From Apteryx mantelli (Eukaryota; Chordata; Aves; Apterygiformes; Apterygidae), in contig NC_089980.1 of NCBI RefSeq assembly GCF_036417845.1, positions 113,113,169-113,177,168 on the forward strand: 64,000 nt of DNA. The letters are read 5' to 3'. Below the pieces are notes generated by a model, which saw nothing but the letters and a program-made list of their open reading frames with translations, was not told where the DNA came from and did not search any database. A program made the translations under genes and the position numbers. Positions 39,309 through 50,200 of this stretch are shown piece after piece. Numbering within the stretch: the first letter of the stretch is position 1; the number at the start of each line of letters is the position of its first letter.

Positions 39309-40227
39309 TCTCCAGACTGAGCCAGAAGAGTTTCCTGGTACAGAAAAGGAGGACTTCTTGGAGGGCAACCCTGGGAGTGTTTCTGTGGGCCTGGAGGGCT
39401 GGGTACATCAAGAAAGGCTTTGGGGAGCAGCCTCTGAGTTGTGCAGTGGGGTTATTAGCTACATCAAAGTGTTTGCAGGACACTGATCTTGTTTTGTAAT
39501 TGTAATTTTGTAATTTCTCTAAACCATATATTAACAGAGAAGGTCTTCAGGTGTTAAATGCTCTGGAAATCCTAAAGTATCTGGTATCAAAGGCATGCTA
39601 ATTTCTATGCCTACATATTGACCATTCCCATGGGGAAAGTACCACATCCAGTGAGAAGAAAAGTCTAGAGTTTAGAAGTGTGGAAGTGAAAATAGGGAGT
39701 AATTTCAGGTAAGTAGGACAGTTTGGAATTTGCCAAGAAGATACAAACTAAGGCTACAGACTAAGCGGGAGAGAGACAGGGAACAAATAGGAGGGAACAG
39801 GAAGGAAAACCAAAAGCAGAGGATGAGCTTCTTAGGAGTTTAATATGCTGATACATGGACAGATAACTCTAAAAGCAACAGCGATCAGGTAACACCCCAC
39901 TCAAAATCTCTTTGTCTGCCTCCCAAGGAAATGTCAGAAGTTTTTGATGTTAGTCAAAGAAAGTTACTAATTTTCACTGAGTATCACAGTGTTGTTTTCA
40001 TTTTGCTTAGGCAGGACATTGCATTTGTTATTTAAACCTCCATATAAGAAACTGCTAGCAAAAATGCATCATGGCCATAAAATTCAAGCTCTGTAGCACA
40101 CAGAACACTGGTCTGCTTCTAGGTAACCAACTTTCTCTTCCTGAAAATGTTTTGAAAAGCAGCTAATGCCTTTCAAATATCTGAAGCCAAGTGTTAAGTC
40201 AGCAAGAGAATGCCAAAGAAAATAACT

Positions 40228-40242
40228 CCCCCCCCCCCCCCC
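40228..40242. repeat. Poly-C tract
   Basis: Fifteen consecutive C residues. Confidence 0.95.
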
Positions 40243-42580
40243 ATTTCTCTTTTCCTTCTGCCAGGCTACCTTTTGCACACATATTCCTGGGTTCATGAGA
40301 TTGTTATGTAGCATACTTACTAGGAAGAATATCCAGTCCGTGTGTGGCTTGGAGGGTGTAACGCAATCTGGAGATATTTTTCATGGGAAATAACTTGTGA
40401 GCTGCATTTTTCAAGTGCGCTGAACACAGGCAGCTCTAGTTTGGAAAAAAAATCCAGGCCCTTATTTTAAATGATATGAAACACTGGTGTTAGATTTTAT
40501 TTCTACAGCAAGGCAGGGCTGGGCATATCCCAGTAGGTTTAGTTAGTCACTAATGAGGCTCCCTTCTCTACAGTGCCTATTCCCCCTGCTAATACAGTAA
40601 TAAGACACAACAGTTTGTGTGTGCACCTGTTTCCCTTGGAAGTATATTTTAAATATTTGCTCATAGTTTCCAACACAGTCTCAAACCAAATTAACCTAAG
40701 TCTGCTGTGCTGTATATACAGAGAAAAAATCCTCTGAAGCTGATGACACAAAACATTTTCCTATGCTATGACAGGAAATCAGTATCATAGCTGAAAAACA
40801 AAATATTTATTTTTTTAATTTATATTTTAACCTAATTACCCCAAACCTTATTATTTTAAGGGAAGTGACAAAGTGGAAGCAAGCTGGTGGCCATCAGCAG
40901 CAGCTGGAGAGAATAATCACTCCTAATTTATTAGGGTATCTTTGAGATTTCCCCTGCTTTTAATTCCTGGATGGTCAGTCTGAATCAAGTAGTACTTAAG
41001 AGATCCGATGCCTTCAGCCATGCAGAATAGAAATGACACTTCTACAGCATTTTCTAAAATACTTTACAAGTTCAGTGAAGTGGGATTTTCAAAAGTCCTA
41101 CTAAATTAGGAGGCAGACAGTATTCTATTTTCCCTTCTTTTTAGACTAGGAACTGTGTTGAAAAGGACTTGCCTAAGATCTTGAAGGAAACCTCTGACAG
41201 AGTCAAGAATAGGAAATTTTAGTGATGGGATGAATTACCCTCTGAAGATTCTTACTTCTCTCCCCTGCCCACGAGGAAAGTTTGAGGGGACTGGTTTCAA
41301 CTAAATAAAACTTTTAGATGCCTCAGTTGAGGCTGTATCCATCTGCTTTTTGAGTGCATACTGTTGGCTTTAGCTTGGACATCAACTGTAGTTCAGGTGC
41401 ACGGTGAGGATTTCCTCTTACATGGATTTAGACCTATTTAAAGAAGACTAAACAACTAGATTAAATGTAGGCTTCTACAAAGTTAGAGGAGATAAGTCTT
41501 ACCCAAGTTATCCATACCATGATTAATGTTATTAATTGAACTCAGGTTTTCTTATCTTGCAGTCCTCTGATAGAGTAGACATTAAATCCTTGCAGGAATG
41601 GTTGCTAGACCTTGGGGTATCTACTAGAGTTCTGGGCTTAATCTTGGTCAGACCTACAAATGATTAATTCAGCCAGGCTACTTAAGAAAGTAAGCTTGGA
41701 CTTGTGCAAAAATACCAGACTCACCTCAGTGCACAGGTCTATGTAAAGGCAACTTGAGTCCCCTGCATCTTATCCTAGATTCTGGGTTGTGTTTGTCTAA
41801 AGAGACTGAAAATACTGTTTCCAATAATGTAATTTGATCTTTTACACTTGGAAACATTTGTGCTAACAGAAAACTTCAGAACTGTAAAAAGTCTTGGGGG
41901 GAAAACAGTCATTTCTCAAGCAAATAAACCATTCTTATGCAGAGTTCTCTTTCATTATAAAACATTAACAAATTAGGTTTAGTCTGAATAATAACAGCAA
42001 ACAAAATTTGAGCAGCTTGTACTTCACCAGTGATATCAAGAAGGGGCTTCCATTACACTACTGTAGATGCCTGCTGCTACCTGGGACACTGTTGGGGTGC
42101 TGAGGCACCCGTGGGGGGCTGGCGGATGAGAGGTGGTACGCAGAACAGGGTCGCGCTCTGCTGGAGCTGCAGCTAGAAGTTGGTGGGATGCCTGAGAACA
42201 TAACAGGTGGCATGGACACCTCTGGTTTGGTGACTGAATCCCACTGCAGGCTTTAAGAGCTTGAACTTTAAGAGGAGAACTTCCCAAAATGTACGAAGGG
42301 GACAAAGGGAAGAAATAAAGGAAATAGCCTGAATCAGAATGCAGAGACTATAGGATAAGCTGTCAGTTAGGAGTCTTGTTGTGGGAGGCTTGGCTCTCCT
42401 CACGTGCTGTATGGGGTACAGAGGGAGGTGTTACCGAGTATGCCATTCAGGGACTAGACACCTCCTAAAAGACAAGACATTGCCTTGGTGACCATTTCAA
42501 TGCCTTGTTCTTCTGTGGACCGAGTTCTAAATAATTCTGGTTTTTTTTACTGTTAAGCATGGAATGTGTTGATCTAACAG

Positions 42581-42689
42581 GCACCATTGATGGAGATTGA
42601 TGGGAAGAGGATCATTTTCAGCTACAGAGCAGCAAAGCACCTACATAGCACCTTCCCTTCTATGGGAAAGACCTTGAGGAGAGAGCCCT
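42581..42689 (+). pseudogene. Decayed GSTA exon 4 (relic of a sixth unit)
   Basis: The segment keeps TGGAGATTGATGGGA, CAGCTACA, AGCAGCAAAGCAC and the exon end GAGAGAGCCCT|GTACTGT of the GSTA exon 4 / intron 4 boundary. It has lost the 5' part of the exon and the block encoding MKMVQT, and it carries an extra piece around 42640-42660. No other GSTA exon was found nearby. The following bases (TTTGTTTGAT) match intron 4 of gene 4, so this relic and gene 4 share a recent common duplicate. The CR1 begins about 30 bases later. Confidence 0.85.
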
Positions 42690-42713
42690 GTACTGTGACA
42701 CCACCATTTTTGT

Positions 42714-44753
42714 TTGATAGACCAGGCCCTGGTTCTCATGGGGGACTTCAACCACCCTGATATCTGCTGGAGAGACAACACAGCTAGGCACAAACAGTCC
42801 TGGAGATTCCTGCAGAGCATTGGTGACAACTTCTTGACACAGGTGGTGGAGGAGCCAACAAGGAGAGGTGTGCTGCTGGACCTCGTACTAACAAACAAAG
42901 AAGGACTGGTTGGAGATGTGAAGGCTGGGGGCAGCCTTGGCTGCAGTGACCATGAGATGGTGGAGTTCAGGATCCTGCGAGGAGGAGGCAGGGCAATAAG
43001 TAGGATCGCAACCCTGGACTTCAGAAGAGCAAAGTTTGGCCTCTTCAAGGACCTACTTGAAGGAATCCCATGGGTGAGGGCCCTAGAAGGAAGGGGGGTC
43101 CAAGAGAGCTGGTTAATATTCAAGCATCACTTCCTCCAGGCTCAAGATCGGAGCATCCCTATGAGTGGGAAGTCAAGCAAAGGGGGCAGGAGACCTGCAT
43201 GGATGAGCAAGGAGCTCCTGGCAAAACTCAACCAGAAGAAGGAAGTCTACAGAAAGTGGAAAGGGGGACAGGCCACTTGGGAGGAATATAGGAACGTTGT
43301 CAGAGTATGCAGGGATGCGACGAGGAAGGCTAAGGCCCGTTTGGAATTAAATCTGGCTAGAGATGTCAAGGACAACAAGAAGGGCTTCTTCAAATACATC
43401 AGCAGCAAGAGGAAGACTAGGGAAAATGTGGGCCCTTTGCTGAATGGAGTGGGTGCCCTGGTGACGAAGGATGCAGAGAAGGCAGAGTTACTGAATGCCT
43501 TCTTTGCTTCAGTCTTTACTGCTCAGGCCAGCCCTCAGGAACCCCAGATCCTGGAGGCAAGAGAGAAAGTCTGGAGAGAGGAAGACTTTCCCTTGGTGGA
43601 GGAGGAGTGGTTTAGAGATCATTTAAGCAAACTTGACACCCACAAATCCATGGGCCCTGATGGGATGCACCCACGAGCGCTGAGGGAGCTGGCGGACGTT
43701 ATTGCTAAGCCACTCTCCATCATCTTTGAAAGGTCATGGAGGACAGGAGAGGTGCCTGAGGACTGGAAGAAAGCCAATGTCACCCCAGTCTTCAAAAAGG
43801 GCAAGAAGGAGGACCCAGGGAACTACAGGCCAGTCAGCCTCACCTCCATCCCTGGAAAGGTGATGGAGCAGCTCATCCTGGAGGCCATCTCCAAGCATGT
43901 GGAGGACAAGAAAGTGATCAGGAGTAGTCAGCATGGCTTCACCAAGGGGAAATCATGCCTAACCAATCTGATAGCCTTCTCTGATGGAATGACTGGCTGG
44001 GTAGATGAGGGGAGAGCAGTGGATGTTGTCTACCTAGACTTCAGCAAGGCTTTTGACACTGTCTCCCATAGCATCCTCATAGACAAGCTCAGGAAGTGTG
44101 GGTTAGATGAGTGGACAGTGAGGTGGATTGAGAACTGGCTGAATGGCAGAGCTCAGAGGGTTGTGATCAGCGGTGCAGAGTCTAGTTGGAGACCTGTAGC
44201 TGGTGGTGTCCCCCAGGGGTCAGTACTGGGTCCAGTCTTGTTCAACTTCTTCATCAATGACCTGCATGAAGGGACAGAGTGCACCCTCAGCAAGTTTGCT
44301 GAGGATACAAAACTGGGAGGAGTGGCGGATACGCCAGAGGGCTGTGCTGCCATTCAGAGAGACCTGGACAGGCTGGAGAGGTGGGCGGAGAGGAACCTCA
44401 TGAAGTTCAACAAAGGGAAGTGCAGGGTCCTGCACCTGGGGAGGAATAACCCCGTGCACCAGTACAGGTTGGGGGCTGACCTGCTGGAAAGCAGCTCTGA
44501 GGAGAAGGACCTGGGAGTGCTGGTGGACAAGAAGTATGAGGCAGCAATGTGCCCTTGTGGCCAAGAAGGCCAATGGTATCCTGGGGTGCATCAGGAAGAG
44601 TGTTGCCAGCAGGTCGAGGGAGGTGATTCTCCCCCTCTACTCAGCCCTGGTGAGGCCACATCTGGAGTACTGCGTCCAGTTCTGGGCTCCCCAGTACAAG
44701 AGGGATGTGGCACTACTGGAGCAAGTCCAGCGAAGGGCTACAAAGATGATTAG
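42714..44753 (+). pseudogene. CR1 ORF2 fragment: endonuclease C-terminus and reverse transcriptase
   Basis: The 679-codon frame begins in the endonuclease ([10 protein letters not shown], then CSDHEMVEF) and continues through the reverse transcriptase: [16 protein letters not shown], the NYRPVSLTS block, motif [15 protein letters not shown] and motif [14 protein letters not shown]. In motif C the expected catalytic Asp-Asp pair reads A-E-D-T, with Glu codon GAG at 44301-44303. The frame is lost near 44530-44540, where the sequence following VLVDKK shifts; the last codons to 44753 are out of frame. Truncation, the motif C change and the frameshift together indicate a dead copy. Confidence 0.9.
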
Positions 44754-45170
44754 GGGACTGGAGCATCTCTCCTATGAGGAAAGACTGAGAGAGCTGGGCC
44801 TGTTTAGCCTGGAGAAGAGAAGGCTGAGAGGAGATCTTATCAACGTGTACAAGTATCTGAAGGGAGGGTGTCAAGAGGATGGAGCCAGACTCTTTTCAGT
44901 GGTGCCGAGCGACAGGACACGAGGCAATGGGCACAAACTGAAACACAGACAATTCCATCTGAACATGAGGAAAAACTTTTTCACTGTGAGGGTGACAGAG
45001 CACTGGCACAGGTTGCCCAAAGAGGTTGTGGAGTCTCCTTCTCTGGAGATATTCAAAACCTGCCTGGACGTGATCCTGGGCAATGTGCTCTAGATAACCC
45101 TGCTTGAGCAGGGGGGTTGGACTAGATGATCTCCAGAGGTCCCTTCCAACCTCAACCATTCTGTGATTCT
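42720..45170 (+). mobile_element. CR1 non-LTR retrotransposon, 5'-truncated, nearly complete RT region and 3' end
   Basis: The element starts within the endonuclease part of ORF2 and runs to the CR1-type 3' end CATTCTGTGATTCT. No poly(A) tail is present, as usual for CR1. Its borders are exposed by the GSTA gene 4 intron, which reads straight across the site (49845-49853). At most one or two bases are missing and no clear target duplication is visible. ORF1 and the 5' end are absent. The long open frame suggests an insertion younger than the fragment in gene 2. Confidence 0.93.
44536..45093 (+). pseudogene. CR1 ORF2 C-terminal part, in the shifted frame
   Basis: This open stretch continues CR1 ORF2 after the frameshift: [15 protein letters not shown], then [17 protein letters not shown], the [17 protein letters not shown] block and the terminal [10 protein letters not shown]. 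It is the C-terminal domain downstream of the reverse transcriptase and not an independent gene. The internal ATG at 44536 is probably meaningless. Confidence 0.88.
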
Positions 45171-45530
45171 GACTACAATTCATACAACCCTGTTGTGCAA
45201 TACAAGAAGAATATTCCAGCTCACTGTTAGATTCAGCATGAATCAGCAGATTTTCATGTAGCACATGTTGACCTAGCCTGCAGGTGATGTTTACAGCATT
45301 ATTAACCAGCTAGATTAGATAGGCAGGAGGGTGCAAGGGAGTTTATGCCGTATTGACTCTTTGAAGTCAATATAGTTATCAGAAGAAAGCAGTCAGGAGT
45401 GCAGAGGACAGTCTTTCTTTCTGATGCCACGCTTCATTCACTGTGCCCTGGAGTTGTCAGCAGCATGCGTCTTCACCAGGTCAAATTCAGGGAAATATCT
45501 TTGTTGGAAACAGAAAAAGCTTCTATGTCC
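45171..45530. repeat. Duplicate of the start of intron 4 of GSTA gene 4
   Basis: From CTACAATTCATACAACC onward the sequence parallels 49850-50200, sharing for example CAGCATGAATCAGCAGATTT and TAGATTAGATAGGCAGGAGG, with a small replaced block around 45345-45375. It is the right-hand part of the relic GSTA unit interrupted by the CR1. Confidence 0.9.
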
Positions 45531-45539
45531 AGGAATGAA

Positions 45540-45900
45540 ATTTGGCACATGGATCAATGTTAGGCAGGGATAAATGTCCAGAAGGAATATCCCCCACCAG
45601 TAGGGAAGGGAAGGAAGTGTATGTATGATTCAAGCTGAAATAGTTGATCAGTAAAGAGGCAATTTGTTAAAAGTACAAAATCATAAAATATTTAAGTAAA
45701 AAATTGGTTACTATCATAGAAGTTTTTTAAATCTTGGGAATTTTTCAGCTCTTTTGGTTATTTTTAACTAGCAGGCTGCTAAACAGTGAAAATAAAAGGC
45801 ATAAAGTTTTCTACCAGCTCAGATGTTCCAACTGATCATGAACTCTCGTGAGTCTTACATTTGTACACAGTAAGCTTATGAGGAATTTCTTTTCTGTAGG
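45540..45900. other. Gene-free spacer before the GSTA gene 4 promoter
   Basis: AT-rich sequence beyond the duplicated block; no feature recognised. Confidence 0.5.
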
Positions 45901-45907
45901 TGAGAAG

Positions 45908-46054
45908 TGACTAAGCAGAACTAATTGTTTAAGAAAGAGGAGTTTCTTATCTGCAGAGAACTGACTGTAATTCTCTTTGTAGGAGGGGCTGCAGAGCTAT
46001 ATAACTTCCGGGCAAAACTACTGAGAGCTTAGAGCAAGTTACGCTTTGTACAAG
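45908..46054 (+). promoter_or_regulatory. Promoter and non-coding exon 1 of GSTA gene 4
   Basis: TGACTAAGC at 45908-45916, preceded by G and followed by A, fits the antioxidant response element core (RTGACNNNGCR). A GTAGGAGGGGCT block matches gene 3, and a strong TATATAA box lies at 45998-46004. With the start about 30 bp on (near 46028), exon 1 would end ACAAG at 46054 before GTAAGC. NRF2 control is suggested by motif and distance (about -115) but not proven. Confidence 0.62.
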
Positions 46055-47291
46055 GTAAGCTTTTTGGATCTTAGATATGCATGGGGAATTAGTGTACCTG
46101 AAAGTAAAGTCAGTGACTGGATTTAATGGATAAAATACTTCTACTTGCTTTCATTACTAACATGGCTATGTGCAACAAATGTTCACTTCTTAAGTAGTTG
46201 CTTGCTAGGGGTACTGATTAAAAAAAATATGTATTTTGATCTCAGAAATGTGAAGAATGTTTCCTGTTACTCCTTCTTCCTATTTCAGAGATGATGATTA
46301 CATGTTATTTACAGGGGGAATATATATATTTTTTTGTAGGCGTTTGTTTTTTGTTGCTGTTACTACTTCAGCTTTATTGTTGACATGGTGTTAATAATTG
46401 TGAAACTAGGATAAAACTGGGTACTGCCTACGCATTTGCTGCCAATGCACATGGACTGTTTCCTAATGGGATGGATGGTAGTGTGCCCAGAAAAAAGCTG
46501 TTGCTTCAAATTCTATCTGCATTTATTTTTTAACTGTTGCTTCTGCTGATAAAGCTTGAACTAGTGTTGGCAACTGATTGATCTCTTAGAAATGTTTGAT
46601 GTAGCACAAGTCCAAGGAAAAAGCAAAAAGAATTGGAATTAAACTGAGTAAATGCTTTACTTTGTCTATGTTTGTAGTAAAAGCTGTCAGCCAAACTAAT
46701 ATTACTGGAGATAGTATAAAATTCTAGGTCTTCCAGTGCTTGCCTGAAGAAATGAGAGGAGTGGGGACTGTTGTAAATGAGACTGAATGCTTACAGTGGA
46801 AAAAAAACCACCTTCCCATCACCTTATAATGGAACATAATGGCTACTGGAGAAAACAAAGAATATCTGAGTTTGTATTGTGTATCTGCTTAAATAGTAGA
46901 CTGTGTCCTGAGACAATGTCAAAATAAACAGAGCTATGTATATTGCACACCCTGCTCTTTGGTGAGAGCAGGACACTTTGGGAGAGCAGGAGTGTTCAGC
47001 AAAAAGATTTTGATCTGCTTGCTCTCTGGCATGGGCCAATCATTCTCAGTACAGAGTTCTGCTTAAATAAACTGCATGTATAAAAGACATCTTAAGGCAA
47101 AATGATACAATGCATTTTAACTCCTCTGTTAATTTGATGAGAGTCCTGGACCATAAATCATTGGTTTCAAATGAGACAGCTTTGAATGATGCTTGAGAAC
47201 CACTTAGAGACTCAAAAACAGTATTCTGAATCTTTATTCTGCAAAACTTTCTTCTTTATTCTAGATTGTGGGAAATCAGGTGCTTGGAAAC

Positions 47292-50200
47292 ATGTCTGGA
47301 AAACCCAAGCTCCACTACTTCAATGGACGAGGCCGAATGGAATCAATTCGGTGGCTACTAGCGGCAGCCGGAGTTGAGGTCTGTCTATGTTTTTTATACT
47401 AAGAGCATGTGAGAAATACATATTTTCACTGTCCCTTATCAAAACTGTGACTGATCAGCAGTTTCAAGTTCTGTGTTTAGTGCACTGCACAATGATGACC
47501 AAGTCAGCATTGCTATTTATAGTTCTTATGGGATCATGTTACTACATATTACTATCCCACTCACCATTAAAAAGCAATTAATGTCACCACTAACTTACCC
47601 CAAGTAGCAAGGCAAGTTAGTATCTCACTTTTAATCATCATGTTCCAAGTCTGTCGTTAACATTATGAATGCAGCTCCCTGCAGCTAGCCAAACAAGATT
47701 TTTAATAACCACAGTGGTAGTCCCTGGCTTTATCTTCTGATCATAGGGGTTCAGCACTTTCAACTCTGAAGGCCTCTAGCTAAACCCCAATGTCTAGAAG
47801 AGCATTTATATTGTGTCTATTACAACATAACTTCCCCTTGAGGGTACTGACTTATATAAAACAACCAGTAATTCTTCTCAGCTCTAACAATTTCTGATAT
47901 TAAAGCTGGAGAGGGAGACAGTGTGGCGAACCTGTGTGTTTAAGAGCTGTGAGCTTTTGTCATGGTGACAGGCAATGAGCCAGAACACTGCAGAGGACAC
48001 ATGATCCTCTCTTCCTCCCTCCTCTTCCCAGCTTATGGCAAAGAAGCTCTAGCACAGTTCTGTTGCTGCCATATGAATTTACCTGTCCTCCCTTCTCCCT
48101 GCACCATCTCTTGCTCCATTCCTTGCCAGCAGTGGGAACAGGAGCAGCATGGTCATACTTTGCCCAGAAGACAGTGCTCTGTGCCTTCTGGGAACCTCCG
48201 GTTTAGCCAAAATCTTACCTGCACACAAATATGATTTATATGGGAGAGGGAAGAGAAGAGGATGACAGAGGAAAAATCATTTTTAAAAGATACCACTTTA
48301 ACATCTGATTTATCTTTTTAAAAGAAAATTCCCCAAAGCATAACTCTCTGGTCCCTGATTGTCTCATGCAATGCAGAAGCTAAAACATGCAGTGACAACA
48401 TGACTTTTCTTCTGTATTTCCTGCAGTTTGACGAATGTTTTCTGGAAACAAGGGATGACCTGCTAAAGTTACAGAAGAGTAAGTTTCCTTCACTTTTTAG
48501 TGAATAGAACTATTTTTCTTAGAACATCTAGGAAGTCTTATGTCTCTTAAAAAGAAAATCTAGATTGGATTGTACCTGACGTATCACAGATGCACACTGC
48601 AGTAAGAACACACTGTAATAGCTGATACCATCCACCCAGTCACTTCAGTCTTATGACAGTACAGTATTTTTGTAATCCGATCATCTTGAAATTCCTTAGT
48701 ATTTTAGGTTGTCTGCAATGCTGTTGTTTTATAATCCCTATGAAACCAGTTTCAGAGTTCAGAATTTAACCTGTACCTCTGATGTGTTCTTGGTTTCCTA
48801 AGGCAATAGCTGACCTTGCTGCTCTTTAGCTACCATCTCTGTGGGTTTGAGATTTACTTTTCCTCCAAGCCAAATTACAAGTCTGTGCTCTTCCAGTTCA
48901 CCTTGGCTATCCAAAGAAGTCTGAACTTAGGTTGGCATTTGCAGTCCTGCTCTCCTTTCAGAAGAATGAGTTGATCTTCCTGCCACCTGCTAGCTTTCAA
49001 AAAGCACAGAAGTATTTTAAGTATTTTAAGACATGCACATAATAATAAAAATATGCCCTTAATAGCAAACAGTTTCTATGCACACTTGCCTTACAGTGGG
49101 TCCAAAGATGGATATAATTGATCAGTTATTTAAGACAATAAGTGTGATCTCATAAAGCAATTACTCTGACTCACATCTCTGATCAGTTATAGTCACTATA
49201 GTAGTCACAAAGATACGTATTATACGATACATTTATATTGGTATTCATGTTGACAAGCTTTTAAATATCCATATTTCCATAACGTTTATCACAGCATGAC
49301 AGAAACTAGTTTGTGATGGGTCAGATGGGTCAGGTCCTTCAGTCCTTCCCATCTGTGTCAACCTCAATGGAGATTCATCTGAGTTAAGACCATGCAGTGC
49401 AGGACTTGTCCTTTTCAGTGTGTGATTCCTAAAAGTTCTGCATTTGGGTGCTTCATCAGATTTGAAGAAACTTCAAGAAGCTGATTGTTATAATATTAGA
49501 TTAACATATCACCAAGAAATGGTTCTTCATTTTATAGTGAGCTTTTTCCATACCACAATATGACAGTGAGGAAGACTGTCTCAAATCAAAAATAATTTGG
49601 ATTGTAAGACATTTTGCCAAATACCCACTGATGGTACTCATTCAGAGGCTGAATGTCTCTTTATCATGTCTCTTGTACTCTAGGTGGAGCCCTGCTGTTT
49701 CAGCAAGTGCCCATGGTGGAGATTGATGGGATGAAGATGGTGCAGACTAGAGCCATTGGCAACTACATAGCAGCAAAGTACAACCTCTACGGGAAGGACC
49801 TGAAGGAGAGAGCCCTGTACTGTACCAATACTACCTTTGTTTGATAAACTACAATGCATACAACCTTGTTCTGTAATACAAGAAGAATATCCCAGCTTAC
49901 TATTAGATTCAGCATGAATCAGCAGATTTTCATGTAGCGTGTCCTGACCTTGCCTGCAGGTGATGTCTACAAGAGGATTAACCAGCTAGATTAGATAGGC
50001 AGGAGGGTGCAAGGGAGTTTATGAAGATCAAAGGTCGACTTAATTATCAGAAGAAAGCAGTCAGGAGCACAGAGGACAGCCTTTCTTCCTGATGCTGCTC
50101 TTCATTCACCGTGCCCTGGAGTCGTCAGCAGCATGCATCTTCACCAGCTCAAATTCAGGGAAATGTCTTTGATGGAAACAGAAACTCCTCTGTTTCTAGG

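Larger units (their letters stand above)
38500..42570. other. Intergenic region between GSTA gene 3 and the GSTA relic
   Basis: Contains a moderately GC-rich patch (38750-39480) with a CTG repeat and a 15-C run at 40228-40242. Open frames in the patch (for example 38753-39106 and 38913-39227, on opposite strands) overlap each other and show no known motif, so none is called. Confidence 0.5.

Noticed and set aside
42641-43123. 160-aa minus-strand open frame
   Set aside because: Antisense shadow of CR1 ORF2.
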